A stretch of DNA of 64,000 nucleotides from Kushneria konosiri. GTDB taxonomy: Bacteria; Pseudomonadota; Gammaproteobacteria; Pseudomonadales; Halomonadaceae. The stretch is from contig NZ_CP021323.1 in the NCBI RefSeq assembly GCF_002155145.1, positions 1,798,001 through 1,862,000 of the forward strand. Reading direction: 5' to 3'. Positions 7,650 to 16,666 of this stretch are shown here, one piece after another (position 1 is the first letter of the stretch; each line of letters begins with the position of its first letter). The notes beneath the pieces were generated by a model that had not been told where the DNA came from, searched no databases, and saw only the letters and a list, made by a program, of their open reading frames with translations. Both the position numbers and the translations under genes were made by a program.

Positions 7650-8555
7650 TTAGGGAACTGGCGCGGCGGTCTTGCGCTGCGCTCGCAGGGTGTCCACCGT
7701 ATAGAGGGCAAGCCCTGCCCAGATGCAGCCAAAGGTGATCAGGTTGGCCTGATGGAAGGGCTCATTGAACAGGAAGACACCGGTGAGCAGGTGCAGGGTC
7801 GGGGTCAGATATTGAATCAGGCCCAGCGTGCCCAGCCTGAGTCGTCGGGCGCCCATGGTAAAGAGCACCAGCGGCAGCACGGTCACCAGCCCGCAGCCGA
7901 TCAGCAGGGCATCGGTGAAGAGGCTGCCCTGTAAAAAGACCGCCTGCTGTTGAGCGTACAGCACGCCAAGCCAGAGCAGGGCAAACGGCAGCAGCAGCAT
8001 GGTCTCGACATAGAGTCCTGTGATGCTGTCCACCCCGATGCGCTTTCGAATCGCGCCGTAGCAGCCAAAGCTGCCAGCCAGAATCAGTGAGACCCAGGGC
8101 ACGCGTCCGAACCCCACCACCATGATCAGAACGCCTGCTGACGCCAGTAAAATGGCGGCCACCTGCAGCGGGCGCAGTCGCTCGCGAAAAAAGACCAGAC
8201 CGAGCAGAACATTGAGCAGCGGATTGATGTAATAGCCCAGGCTTGCCTGCAGCACATGGTGGCTTGAGACCGCCCAGATGAACATGCCCCAGTTAATGCT
8301 GATCAAAAGCGCCGAAGCCATCAGCGCCAGCAGCAGTGTGCGCTGGCGCAGCACGGCCATGACCCTTTCATGGCGACGGGAGATCAGAACAAACAGCGTC
8401 AGTAAAAGTGCCGCCCATACCATGCGATGGGTCAGAATCTCCCAGGGGGAAACGTTCGGGCCGATCAGGTGAAAATAGAGCGGCAGCACGCCCCACATCG
8501 AAAAACAGCCCAGAGCGGCCAGAAGCCCCACGCTCTGTTCCCGCTTGTCCGTCAT
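7650..8555 (-). CDS. rarD: RarD-type EamA permease
   Basis: 301 residues with about ten transmembrane helices in two EamA repeats. Strong family wording: GLLAALGCFSMWGVLPLYF at the N-terminus, NWGMFIWAV, LGYYINPLLNVLLG and LGLIQYLTPTLHLL, all typical of RarD. RarD proteins belong to the drug/metabolite transporter superfamily; the name comes from chloramphenicol sensitivity and the natural substrate is not settled. GGGAG precedes the ATG at 8555. The gene is divergent from the ars operon. Confidence 0.9.
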   Translation of the reverse strand: MTDKREQSVGLLAALGCFSMWGVLPLYFHLIGPNVSPWEILTHRMVWAALLLTLFVLISRRHERVMAVLRQRTLLLALMASALLISINWGMFIWAVSSHHVLQASLGYYINPLLNVLLGLVFFRERLRPLQVAAILLASAGVLIMVVGFGRVPWVSLILAGSFGCYGAIRKRIGVDSITGLYVETMLLLPFALLWLGVLYAQQQAVFLQGSLFTDALLIGCGLVTVLPLVLFTMGARRLRLGTLGLIQYLTPTLHLLTGVFLFNEPFHQANLITFGCIWAGLALYTVDTLRAQRKTAAPVP

Positions 8556-8622
8556 GGCGCCCTTTCTCCCGGTAAATCCCGCATCATACGCGCTATATCA
8601 TGCAGCGACGATGGAAAGGACA

Positions 8623-8666
8623 TTGACTTGTTGTCCATGTGTCCATAGTTTTGGACATATGGACAA
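8623..8666 (+). promoter_or_regulatory. ars promoter and palindromic operator overlapping the arsR start codon
   Basis: A 15-bp inverted repeat with one mismatch (8631-8645 with 8652-8666, arms TTGTCCATGTGTCCA and TGGACATATGGACAA, 6-base spacer) covers the arsR ATG at 8659. A -35-like TTGACT is at 8623-8628; 17 bases further a weak TAGTTT could act as -10, which would place the transcript start at or next to the ATG. ArsR repressors typically bind such dyads in their own promoter. Confidence 0.6.
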
Positions 8667-9015
8667 TACCACTGCCATTACCATCTTTGCAGCGCTGGCC
8701 CAGAGTACTCGCCTGGACGCCTTTCGGCTGCTGGTCCGTCACGAGCCTGACGGGCTGGCGGCCGGGGAATTGGCCCGCCGTCTTGATGTGCCGCACAACA
8801 CCCTGTCGGCCCATTTGAATGTACTGTCGCGTGCAGGCCTTGTGATCTCGCAGCGCCAGAGCCGTTCGATCATCTACCGCGCCAGCCTCGAGCAGATGCA
8901 GGCCACGCTGGCTTTTCTGGCGCGTGACTGCTGCGCCGGGCGCCCTGATCTCTGCACACCCCTGCTTGAAGCCCTTCAACCTGCCTGTCGTTTTGATGAA
9001 GAGGACACGCCATGA
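8659..9015 (+). CDS. arsR: ArsR-family arsenite-responsive repressor
   Basis: 118 residues. Winged helix-turn-helix with LARRLDVPHNTLSAHLNVLSRAG, a beta-hairpin wing around residues 61-73, and C-terminal cysteines C91, C92 and C99 in DCCAGRPDLC. That CC-x6-C arrangement at the C-terminus is the As(III) site type described for Acidithiobacillus ArsR, distinct from the DNA-helix site of the E. coli R773 repressor. The ATG at 8659 has no good ribosome site (GGA only three bases away) and lies inside the operator palindrome. The stop overlaps arsC by four bases. It should repress the ars operon and release on arsenite. Confidence 0.88.
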   Translation: MDNTTAITIFAALAQSTRLDAFRLLVRHEPDGLAAGELARRLDVPHNTLSAHLNVLSRAGLVISQRQSRSIIYRASLEQMQATLAFLARDCCAGRPDLCTPLLEALQPACRFDEEDTP

Positions 9016-9428
9016 CGCCCGTGATCTATCACAACCCCAATTGCGGCACCTCGCGCAATGTGCTGGCCATGCTGCGCCAGTCCGGGGAAATGCCGGACGT
9101 GATCGAATATTTAAAGACCCCGCCCACGCGTGAGCGCCTGGTCGAACTGCTGGCGGCGATGAACATCACGCCGCGCGAGTTGCTGCGTCAAAAGGAGCCG
9201 GTCTGTGCCGAGCTGGGGCTTGGTGACTCGACAGTGAGTGACGAGCAGCTGATCGATGCCATGATGGCGCATCCGATTCTGATCAATCGCCCGATCGTGG
9301 TCACCGATCGAGGCGCACGCTTGTGCCGACCCTCCGAGCAGGTGCTGGCGCTGCTGGAGCGACCCTTGACCGAATTTACAAAGGAAGATGGCGAAGTCGT
9401 GCGCTTTGAGAGACTGGGACATGAATGA
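9012..9428 (+). CDS. arsC: Glutaredoxin-coupled arsenate reductase
   Basis: 138 residues, standard for the R773-type ArsC. The catalytic Cys is C11 in NPNCGTSRN, and the family's RPIVV block is present at [16 protein letters not shown], with the Arg residues that bind arsenate. It reduces As(V) to As(III) in the cytoplasm with glutathione and glutaredoxin, giving the substrate of ArsB. The start overlaps the arsR stop as ATGA and the end overlaps arsH by eight bases, so translation is coupled throughout. Confidence 0.93.
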   Translation: MTPVIYHNPNCGTSRNVLAMLRQSGEMPDVIEYLKTPPTRERLVELLAAMNITPRELLRQKEPVCAELGLGDSTVSDEQLIDAMMAHPILINRPIVVTDRGARLCRPSEQVLALLERPLTEFTKEDGEVVRFERLGHE

Positions 9429-10134
9429 CACGCTGCCTCATATCGATACCGATCAGCTTCAGGCCATTGATGTCGACGCGCTGATTCATCCGGATGATCC
9501 GCGCCATGCGCCGCGGATTCTGGTGCTGTATGGCTCGCTGCGTGAGCGTTCCTATTCGCGGCTGGTCGCCGAAGAAGCGGGCCGGCTGCTGCGCTGGTTT
9601 GGCTGTGAGGTCAAAACCTTCAACCCCTCAGGACTGCCGCTGCCCGATGATGCCGAGGCCGATCACCCGAAGGTGGCCGAGCTGCGGGAGCTGGCGCAGT
9701 GGTCGGAGGGTATGGTGTGGGTCAGTCCCGAGCGTCATGGGGCGATGACCGGCATCATGAAAACCCAGATCGACTGGATTCCGCTGTCGCTGGGCGGCGT
9801 GCGCCCGACCCAGGGCAAGACGCTGGCGGTGATGGAGGTTTCCGGCGGCAGTCAAAGCTTCAATGCGGTCAATCAGATGCGGCTGCTGGGTCGCTGGATG
9901 CGCATGCTGACCATCCCCAATCAGTCCTCGGTGCCAAAGGCCTTCAACGAATTTGATGGCGACGGGCGCATGCAGCCCTCGCCGCTGTATAACCGCATTG
10001 TCGATGTCTGCGAGGAGCTGGTGAAATTTACCTGGCTCACACGCGGTCGCGCCGGGTATCTCGTGGATCGCTACTCCGAGCGGGTGGAAAGCGCCGAAGA
10101 GGTCTCTGCCCGCGTCAATCAGCGCACCCACTAG
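9421..10134 (+). CDS. arsH: ArsH NADPH-dependent flavoprotein (organoarsenical oxidase)
   Basis: 237 residues from the ATG at 9421. The FMN-binding loop [11 protein letters not shown] lies near residue 40, and [15 protein letters not shown] and the C-terminal [16 protein letters not shown] match ArsH. ArsH uses NADPH and FMN and is known to oxidise trivalent methyl- and aromatic arsenicals, adding organoarsenical resistance to the inorganic arsenic functions of arsC and arsB. An upstream in-frame start at 9388 would run far into arsC and is unlikely. Confidence 0.92.
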   Translation: MNDTLPHIDTDQLQAIDVDALIHPDDPRHAPRILVLYGSLRERSYSRLVAEEAGRLLRWFGCEVKTFNPSGLPLPDDAEADHPKVAELRELAQWSEGMVWVSPERHGAMTGIMKTQIDWIPLSLGGVRPTQGKTLAVMEVSGGSQSFNAVNQMRLLGRWMRMLTIPNQSSVPKAFNEFDGDGRMQPSPLYNRIVDVCEELVKFTWLTRGRAGYLVDRYSERVESAEEVSARVNQRTH

Positions 10135-10149
10135 CAGGCGGAGACCGAC

Positions 10150-11463
10150 ATGCTGGCACTGAGTATTTTCGTGATCACGCTGGTACTGGTGATCTGGCAG
10201 CCTCGCGGGCTGGGCATCGGCTGGAGCGCGATGGGCGGCGCACTGGTGGCGCTGGTCACCGGAGTGGTGGGGTGGGACGATGTCGCCACCGTCTGGGACA
10301 TTGTCTGGGATGCCACCTTTACCTTTGTGGCGCTGATCATCATCTCGCTGATTCTTGATGAAGCAGGCTTTTTCAGCTGGGCGGCGCTGCATATTGCCCG
10401 CTGGGGCAATGGGCGTGGGCCCCTGCTATTTGTCTTGATCGTGATGCTCGGTGCCGTGATTGCGGCGCTTTTTGCCAACGATGGTGCGGCGCTTTTGCTT
10501 ACCCCCATCGTGCTGGCGATTCTGGTACGCCTTGATTTCAGCGCCCGGGCGGCGCTGGCCTTTATCATCGCCACCGGCTTTGTGGCCGATACCACCAGTC
10601 TGCCGCTGGTGATTTCAAACCTGGTCAATATCGTGACCGCCAACTACTTCGAGATCGGGTTTGGTGAGTACGCGCTGGTGATGGTGCCGGTCAATCTGGT
10701 GTCGCTGGGGGCCACGCTTGCCGTGCTATGGCTTTATTGTCGCCGCGAGATCCCGCGCCACTATGATCAGGGCCGGCTGGAAGCACCGGCCAGTGCCATT
10801 ATCGATGTCCGGGTCTTCCGTGCGGCCTTTCCATTACTCGCCGTGCTATTGATCGCCCTGTTCGTGACGGCGCACTGGGCAGTGCCCTTTACCTTCATCA
10901 TGGGCGCGGCGGCGCTGGTACTGATGGCGATTGCCGGGCGCTGGGGAAGACGGGAAAAGCCGGTCATTGAGCTGTCCCGGGTGCTCAGACACGCCCCCTG
11001 GCAGATCGTGCTGTTCTCGCTGGGGATGTATCTGGTGGTTTACGGACTCGGCCAGGCCGGACTGACCGAGGACGCCGCAAACATGCTGACCCAACTGGCC
11101 GGGCAGGGCACCTTTGTGGCGACAGTGGGCACCGGCGTGGGGCTTGCGGTGCTGGCCTCGATCGTCAATAACCTGCCCTCCACCCTGATCGGTGCACTGG
11201 CGATCGATCAGGCCCAGGTGCCCGAACTCACTCGACAGCTCATGGCCTATGCCAGCGTCATCGGCAATGATCTGGGGCCGAAGTTCACCCCGATCGGCAG
11301 TCTGGCCACGCTTTTATGGCTGCATGTGCTTGCCGGCAAGGGGCACCGCATCGGCTGGGGGCAATACATGAAGGTAGGCCTTGTGATCACGCCGCCGGTG
11401 CTATTGGCCACGCTGGTCGCGCTGGCGCTCTGGGGGCCTCTGGCCATCCGACTCGGTGGCTAG
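10150..11463 (+). CDS. arsB: ArsB arsenite efflux permease
   Basis: 437 residues with about 12 transmembrane helices. Family blocks include LFANDGAALLLTPIVLAI near residue 110, ADTTSLPLVISNLVNIV near 150, and the C-terminal IVNNLPSTLIG and IGNDLGPKFTPIGSLATLLW. It exports arsenite across the inner membrane. It is the last ars gene, 15 bp after arsH. No ATPase subunit ArsA is present, so export would be driven by membrane potential. Confidence 0.94.
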   Translation: MLALSIFVITLVLVIWQPRGLGIGWSAMGGALVALVTGVVGWDDVATVWDIVWDATFTFVALIIISLILDEAGFFSWAALHIARWGNGRGPLLFVLIVMLGAVIAALFANDGAALLLTPIVLAILVRLDFSARAALAFIIATGFVADTTSLPLVISNLVNIVTANYFEIGFGEYALVMVPVNLVSLGATLAVLWLYCRREIPRHYDQGRLEAPASAIIDVRVFRAAFPLLAVLLIALFVTAHWAVPFTFIMGAAALVLMAIAGRWGRREKPVIELSRVLRHAPWQIVLFSLGMYLVVYGLGQAGLTEDAANMLTQLAGQGTFVATVGTGVGLAVLASIVNNLPSTLIGALAIDQAQVPELTRQLMAYASVIGNDLGPKFTPIGSLATLLWLHVLAGKGHRIGWGQYMKVGLVITPPVLLATLVALALWGPLAIRLGG

Positions 11464-11625
11464 CCGGGCGTTCGATCACGTCTGTAGGACTCGAAAGGTC
11501 GACTCAAGGAAATATATCGGTCGATTCTCAAGAAGTGAACGGTGTATGCCGATGCTGCCTTTAACGATGGTGCGGGCCGTCATTTGGCGCATGCCCGTTT
11601 TCACTGCCAGAGGCAGGAGTCCTTC

Positions 11626-12969
11626 ATGTTTCGACGTACCGCTTCTTCCCGACAGGCGCCGCTGGTGGATGCCATCCACCGTTCCATGGCCGTAATCGAG
11701 TTTGATGCGCAGGGCACGATCCTGAGCGCCAATCCGGCCTTTTATGAGGCCACCGGCTATAGTGCCGAGTCTCTCGTGGGGCGTCACCACAGCGTGCTAT
11801 GCCCACGCGAGCTGGTCGAAAGCGACGAATATGCTCGGCTCTGGTCCCGGCTGAATGAAGGCGAATTCATCAGCGGCCGCTGCAAGCGGGTGCGACAGGA
11901 TGGTCACTCCCTCTGGCTGGAAGCGACCTATAACCCCATCCGTGACCGGCGCGGTGAGGTGGTACGTGTCATCAAGCTTGCCACCGATATTACCTCGCAG
12001 ATCATCGAGGAGCAGGAGATGGGGAGCCGGCTCCGGGCCATCGATCGTTCGATGGCGGTCATCGAATTTACGCCGGATGGGCACATTCTCACCGCCAATC
12101 AGAACTTTCTGGACACGGTCGGGTATCGGCTCGAGGAGATCGAAGGCAGGCATCACCGCATCTTTTGCGGGAAAGCCCTGGCGGCAAGCCCCGAGTACCG
12201 CGACTTCTGGGCACGGCTCAATGCAGGCCAGTTCATGTCCGGCCAGTTCAAGCGCTTTGATAAAAACGGGCGGCATCTATGGCTGGAGGCCACCTATAAT
12301 CCGGTCTTTGACGAGGAGGGCCGGCTCTACAAGATCATCAAGTTTGCCAGCAATATCACCGAGCGCGTTGATCGCGAATACGAAAGCCTGCGTCTGGCGT
12401 ATCGTATTTCAGCCGATACCGAAAGTACCGCCGGCGACGGCAGTCGCATCATCGATGAGACCGTGTGCGAGATTCGAAGCATTGCCGAGCGAGTGGCAGC
12501 GACCTCCCGACTGCTGGACGATCTGACCGCTCAGGCTGCCGGTATTACCGCCATCGTTGAAACCATTGAGTCCATCGCCTCCCAGACCAACCTGCTCTCC
12601 CTGAACGCAGCCATCGAAGCCGCTCGCGCCGGTGAACACGGCCGGGGTTTTTCGGTAGTTGCTCATGAGGTGCGTCAGCTTGCCCGTCGCACGGCCGAAG
12701 CCACCGGTGATATCGCCGGCACGATCGAGCGGCTTCAAACGCTCTCCGGTAGTGCCAATACCAGCATGCACGCCTGTCAAAAAATCGTTGAGAAGGGTGT
12801 GGTCATGGCCGGTAATGCCGGCGAGGCGATCGTGCGCATCAGCGATTGCACCAATGACATGGTCAATGCCGTGCGCAACATGGCTTCCACCGTGGATCTG
12901 AATCAGGACGATCCCGCTTCGGGATCAATGCCGTCTTCTCCGGCCGCCACGCCGGCAAGAGCGGTCTGA
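11626..12969 (+). CDS. Soluble PAS-PAS methyl-accepting chemotaxis protein (BdlA-like)
   Basis: 447 residues from the ATG at 11626 with AGGAG six bases upstream. Two homologous PAS domains (about residues 15-130 and 135-255) repeat the same wording: [18 protein letters not shown] / [19 protein letters not shown] / [17 protein letters not shown] in both. A short MCP signalling domain follows, with the kinase-contact hairpin [19 protein letters not shown] at about 320-338. There is no transmembrane helix, so the receptor is cytoplasmic. Domain order and size match BdlA, the biofilm dispersion receptor of Pseudomonas, although many PAS-PAS-MCP proteins share it. The C-terminus is a Pro/Ser/Ala-rich tail without a CheR docking pentapeptide. 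Confidence 0.85.
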   Translation: MFRRTASSRQAPLVDAIHRSMAVIEFDAQGTILSANPAFYEATGYSAESLVGRHHSVLCPRELVESDEYARLWSRLNEGEFISGRCKRVRQDGHSLWLEATYNPIRDRRGEVVRVIKLATDITSQIIEEQEMGSRLRAIDRSMAVIEFTPDGHILTANQNFLDTVGYRLEEIEGRHHRIFCGKALAASPEYRDFWARLNAGQFMSGQFKRFDKNGRHLWLEATYNPVFDEEGRLYKIIKFASNITERVDREYESLRLAYRISADTESTAGDGSRIIDETVCEIRSIAERVAATSRLLDDLTAQAAGITAIVETIESIASQTNLLSLNAAIEAARAGEHGRGFSVVAHEVRQLARRTAEATGDIAGTIERLQTLSGSANTSMHACQKIVEKGVVMAGNAGEAIVRISDCTNDMVNAVRNMASTVDLNQDDPASGSMPSSPAATPARAV

Positions 12970-13071
12970 TGGCATCCCGATCATAACGTTATCAGCAATG
13001 CTGATTTAGCCTTGAAAGACCAAAGGGTTATATTGGCCTTCTTTTTGATAGCGTTATGACATGAGGTCGCC

Positions 13072-13998
13072 GTGAATTTCCAGCAACTGCGTATCGTGCG
13101 GGAGGTCGTGCGCCGTCAGTTCAACCTGACCGACGCTTCCAACGCGCTGTTTACGTCCCAGTCCGGCGCCAGCAAGCACATCCGTGATCTGGAAGACGAG
13201 TTGGGCGTGGTGCTGTTTGAGCGCCGCGGCAAGCGTATGTTGGGACTGACGCCGGCAGGCACCACGCTTTTCGAAACCGTCGAACGCATTTTGCTTGAAA
13301 GCGAGAATTTAAAGCGTCTGGCCCAGCAGTGGGTGCATGAGGACCAGGGGCGCCTGCGCATTGCCACCACTCATACCCAGGCCCGCTATGTGCTGCCGCG
13401 CATTATTGCGCACTTTCGCCGCGATTTTCCGCGGGTCCATCTGGAACTTCAGCAATGCGGTCCGGCCGAAATCGTCTCGCTGCTGCGCGCCGGCAGGGTC
13501 GATATCGGCATGGCGACCGAGGCACTGGGCGAGGCGTCCCAGGAGCTTGTGACCTTCCCCTTTCATCAATGGCAGCACGCCGTCGTGGTGCCCGAGGATC
13601 ACCCGCTGTGTGACGTTGAGCCCCTGACCCTGGAGGCCATCGCCCGCTATCCGATTGTTACCTACCACGAAGGGTTTACCGGCCGCTCGCGCATCGACCA
13701 GGCCTTTGCCGCGGCCTGTGTGACGCCTGATGTGGTGATGTCGGCACTCGATGCCGATGTGATCAAGACCTATGTCGAGCTGAATCTGGGCGTTGGCATC
13801 ATCGCCTCGGTCGCGTTTGATTCGATGCGTGATGCAGGACTTGCGATGCTTGAGCCTGATGATCTTTTTCCGCGCAACACGACCCTGATTGCGCTGCGCC
13901 GCGGACATCTGCTGCGCAACTTCGCCTATCGGTTTCTGGAGTGCTGCTCGCCCGAGCTGAATAGCAAGGCCGTGCAGCGGGCGCTGACGCTTCCCTGA
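13072..13998 (+). CDS. CysB-like LysR-type regulator
   Basis: 308 residues, GTG start at 13072 with GAGG five bases upstream. The N-terminal helix-turn-helix contains SQSGASKHIRDLEDELG and the co-inducer domain begins RIATTHTQARYVLP, a block characteristic of CysB/Cbl (the Thr residues contact sulfate or acetylserine in CysB). It is shorter than E. coli CysB (324). It lies 221 bp upstream of a sulfate-binding protein gene in the same direction, which supports a role in sulfur-source control. CysB and Cbl-type roles cannot be separated here. Confidence 0.85.
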   Translation: MNFQQLRIVREVVRRQFNLTDASNALFTSQSGASKHIRDLEDELGVVLFERRGKRMLGLTPAGTTLFETVERILLESENLKRLAQQWVHEDQGRLRIATTHTQARYVLPRIIAHFRRDFPRVHLELQQCGPAEIVSLLRAGRVDIGMATEALGEASQELVTFPFHQWQHAVVVPEDHPLCDVEPLTLEAIARYPIVTYHEGFTGRSRIDQAFAAACVTPDVVMSALDADVIKTYVELNLGVGIIASVAFDSMRDAGLAMLEPDDLFPRNTTLIALRRGHLLRNFAYRFLECCSPELNSKAVQRALTLP

Positions 13999-14099
13999 AA
14001 CGCCCCTTCAAGCATCATCACGACGTCGAATGGCATGAAAGCCATCTTTCGATTCGTCGTCGTTTTGGGATCGAGCATACAAAGAAGGGTGCAGGATCG

Positions 14100-14165
14100 G
14101 ACGTCGGGTTTATATCTTAAAAAGTGATAAAAAATTCGTTTATATATATTTTTAAGTCATTAAGG
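14100..14165 (+). promoter_or_regulatory. AT-rich promoter/operator region upstream of the sulfate-binding protein
   Basis: About 65 bases of very high AT content in a GC-rich background, containing the 8-bp inverted repeat CTTAAAAA (14116-14123) / TTTTTAAG (14149-14156). CysB-type regulators bind long AT-rich sites of this character, so this is a plausible site for the adjacent regulator; the boxes are not resolved. Confidence 0.45.
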
Positions 14166-14219
14166 GGCCGGATACGCTTGAGCCAACACTTTTCTCAGGC
14201 GTTATGAAGGGAGCCCGAC

Positions 14220-15308
14220 ATGCACCATTTATTCTCCGTCCCACGTCGTCGCGAGCTGACGCTTGCGGTGGCATCACTGCTGCTGTCCGGGTCGATGGCC
14301 GCTCATGCCGAGAGCGTTCGACTGCTCAACGTCTCCTATGACCCGACCCGCGAGCTTTACAGTGATTACAACCAGGTCTTCAGCCAGTGGTATGAAAAAC
14401 AGACCGGAGACCAGGTCAGCGTTCAGCAAAGCCACGGTGGCTCCGGCGGTCAGGCGCGTTCGGTGATCGAGGGCAATCCGGCCGATGTCGTGACTCTGGC
14501 GCTGGCGGCCGACATCGATGCCGTTGCTGAAAAGGGTGGACTTTTGCCGACGGACTGGCAAAAGGCGTTTCCTGATGACAGCACGCCCTATACTTCCGCC
14601 ATCGTCTTTCTGGTGCGCAAGGGCAATCCGAAGGATATTCATGACTGGGAGGATCTGACGCGCGATGGGGTCGAGGTCATCTCGCCCAATCCGAAAACTT
14701 CCGGTGGGGCGCGATGGAACTATCTGGCCGCCTGGACGTGGGCCCTCAAGCGTGAACTGGGCGATCTGGACCGGCTGCACGATCCGGCCGCCAGGGAGGA
14801 GGTGGCCAGAGCGCAGCAGGCCGCAGAGCAGTATGTCAAAACGCTCTATCAGCATGTGCCGGTGCTTGATACTGGCGCGCGTGGCGCGACCAACACCTTT
14901 GTTCAGCGCGGGCTTGGGGATGTGCTGCTGGCCTGGGAGAACGAGGCCCTGCTGGCCGTCAACGAACTCGGCAAGGATGACTATGAAATCGTGACGCCGT
15001 CGGTCAGCATTCTGGCCCAGCCCCCGGTGGCAGTGGTGGATGACAACGTAAAGAAAAAGGGGCCGGCCGCCGAGAAGGCCGCGCACGCCTATCTGGAGCA
15101 CCTCTACTCACCGCAGGGTCAGCAGCTGGTGGCAAGTCATTATTATCGACCGATCAACGATGAGGGGGTGGACCCGACACTGCTCGAGCAGTTTCCGAAA
15201 ATGGACCTTTACACCACCAACGATGTCTTTGCTGGCTGGGGTGAGGCGCAGCGGACGCATTTTGCCAACGGCGGCGTTTTTGATCGCATCACGGTGCCGG
15301 GCGCCTGA
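14220..15308 (+). CDS. sbp: Periplasmic sulfate-binding protein of an ABC transporter (Sbp/CysP)
   Basis: 362 residues. Signal peptide to about residue 30 (cleavage near AHA-ES). Family blocks: LLNVSYDPTRELY at the mature start, QSHGGSGGQARSVIEG and ADVVTLALAADIDA near 85, SPNPKTSGGARWNYLAAW near 160, and DTGARGATNTFVQRGLGDVLLAWENEA split across 215-245. These residues bind sulfate by hydrogen bonds. Remarkably, no cysT, cysW or cysA follows: a terminator and an unrelated gene come next, so the permease must be encoded elsewhere. Confidence 0.92.
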   Translation: MHHLFSVPRRRELTLAVASLLLSGSMAAHAESVRLLNVSYDPTRELYSDYNQVFSQWYEKQTGDQVSVQQSHGGSGGQARSVIEGNPADVVTLALAADIDAVAEKGGLLPTDWQKAFPDDSTPYTSAIVFLVRKGNPKDIHDWEDLTRDGVEVISPNPKTSGGARWNYLAAWTWALKRELGDLDRLHDPAAREEVARAQQAAEQYVKTLYQHVPVLDTGARGATNTFVQRGLGDVLLAWENEALLAVNELGKDDYEIVTPSVSILAQPPVAVVDDNVKKKGPAAEKAAHAYLEHLYSPQGQQLVASHYYRPINDEGVDPTLLEQFPKMDLYTTNDVFAGWGEAQRTHFANGGVFDRITVPGA

Positions 15309-15340
15309 GCCTTTTCAAAAGCGGGCGTGATGACATCATA

Positions 15341-15364
15341 AAGCCGGGCACCGGGCCCGGTTTT
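15341..15364 (+). terminator. Terminator of the sulfate-binding protein gene
   Basis: CCGGGC (15344-15349) pairs with GCCCGG (15355-15360); flanking AAG/TTT extends the stem, and a run of T follows. Confidence 0.75.
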
Positions 15365-15455
15365 ATGTGTGATATCTTTCTTTTTCGATGCCTGCGGGCT
15401 CAGCCAGCATGGCCGGAGACCGTCAACGCCTTGCCTTCCTGCTCGGGAGATCGCC

Positions 15456-15674
15456 GTGCCCAGTGTCGATATCAAACTCGATCTCAGCGCCGAGCAGTGC
15501 CGCGCTCATTACGCCGGAGCAGTCGACAGCATTCGTACCCGAACGCTGGATGGGCGCAGCGTCATGCTGCCCTCAAGGGTGCTCCATCACATCATCAAAA
15601 GTGACGGCGTTCATGGCATCTATCGCGTCACCTTTGATGAAGAGGGACGATTTATCTCGATCCGGGCGCTGTGA
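15456..15674 (+). CDS. DUF2835 family small protein
   Basis: 72 residues, GTG start at 15456 after GGGAG. The pattern DIKLDLSAEQCRAHYAG, TLDGRSVMLPSRVL and DGVHGIYRVTFDEEGRF is that of DUF2835, a small gammaproteobacterial family of unknown role that probably folds as a compact beta domain. It stands alone and converges on the next gene, nine bases away. Confidence 0.82.
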   Translation: MPSVDIKLDLSAEQCRAHYAGAVDSIRTRTLDGRSVMLPSRVLHHIIKSDGVHGIYRVTFDEEGRFISIRAL

Positions 15675-15682
15675 TGCGGCCG

Positions 15683-15889
15683 TTACATCTTCTGTTCGGG
15701 GTGCACATCGCCCGGGGCAGGATTGTCGGTCGCCGAGCGGTTGAGCCGGTCACAGCGGCGTCTGGCTTCTTCTTCGGTGTTATAAACACCTTCCTGCTCA
15801 AGAGAGTCTTCATCAAAAACGATGAATACGGGCGAGCGTCCTGTTGTGACGGTGGCGCCCTTCGAGGCTGGCTTGTAGGCATGGGTCAT
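15683..15889 (-). CDS. Small hypothetical protein
   Basis: 68 residues from the ATG at 15889, preferred over 15904 because a strong GGAGGG lies seven bases before it. Contains a central FIVFDEDSLEQEGVYNTEEEARRRC segment (positions about 27-51), the look of a small alpha-beta protein that annotates as 'hypothetical' in Halomonadaceae. No family is recognised; no signal peptide or membrane helix. Confidence 0.5.
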   Translation of the reverse strand: MTHAYKPASKGATVTTGRSPVFIVFDEDSLEQEGVYNTEEEARRRCDRLNRSATDNPAPGDVHPEQKM

Positions 15890-16024
15890 GTCGGTGCCCT
15901 CCATGGGGGAACCCTTTCACTCTACTCGCATGCAGTCCACGATATCGGTACGCAATGGTCCTGGTCTGTGGCGTCGGCAAGTAGACAAGCACGGCCCTGG
16001 GCCGTTGGAATGGTCGTTTGCCTT

Positions 16025-16666
16025 TCAGGACGGACTCTTCGCCCGATGACGTGCGACCAGCGCATTCCACGTCGTAAACACGGCGCCAAGGGCCAGCATG
16101 GCGGCGATGGCCAGCAGGGCCTGAGTGCCCAGATGGGTGTTGAGGGGAATGGCCAGGGCAGCACCGGCGACCAGGGCGCACCAGCGTAACAACCCATCCA
16201 GTCCGGCCTTGAAATCGCCCTGGGCGAAGGCCCGTCCGGTTCTGACCATCATGCCGGTAAGAAAGGTGACGCCTGATTCATTGCCGCTGACCTGGTTGAG
16301 CACGCCCATGGAGGAGGCAATAAAGAGGACGGTGGTAAAGGGGTATTCTTCGCCGTGGGCAAAGGGCACAGCGACACTCATGGACAGGGCGGCCAGTACC
16401 AGGATGAGCGTGGGTCTCCAGCGCCCGACCCGCATCCCGATCCACGCACCCAGTGTGGTAGCGCCAAAAAAGGCCGCAATGATGGCGGCCAGCGGGGCAA
16501 TGCCGGCCCAGTCTCCCTCGCCGATATGACGACCGATATGAGAGCTGTTGCCGGTCATGTATACCGCCAGCAGGTCACGACTGTGCAGATAAATGAGCGC
16601 GTCGGTGGCTCCTGCGACCATGAACAGCAGTGCAAAGGCCGGGAAGGGGATCTTTCTATCCAGCAT
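16025..16666 (-). CDS. DUF1275 (YoaK-like) membrane protein
   Basis: 213 residues from the ATG at 16666 with AGGGA upstream. About six transmembrane helices; FMVAGATDALIYLHSRDLLAVYMTGNSSHIG at the N-terminus and NQVSGNESGVTFLTGMMVRTG in the middle are typical of DUF1275, a family of predicted permeases without established substrate. It lies divergent from the OsmC gene. A longer start at 16801 lacks a ribosome site. Confidence 0.8.
   Translation of the reverse strand: MLDRKIPFPAFALLFMVAGATDALIYLHSRDLLAVYMTGNSSHIGRHIGEGDWAGIAPLAAIIAAFFGATTLGAWIGMRVGRWRPTLILVLAALSMSVAVPFAHGEEYPFTTVLFIASSMGVLNQVSGNESGVTFLTGMMVRTGRAFAQGDFKAGLDGLLRWCALVAGAALAIPLNTHLGTQALLAIAAMLALGAVFTTWNALVARHRAKSPS

Noticed and set aside
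8545-8658. Longer arsR start at 8545 or 8611
   Set aside because: The extra N-terminal residues do not look like ArsR; 8545 overlaps the rarD start region. The 8659 start fits family length, although 8611 cannot be fully excluded.
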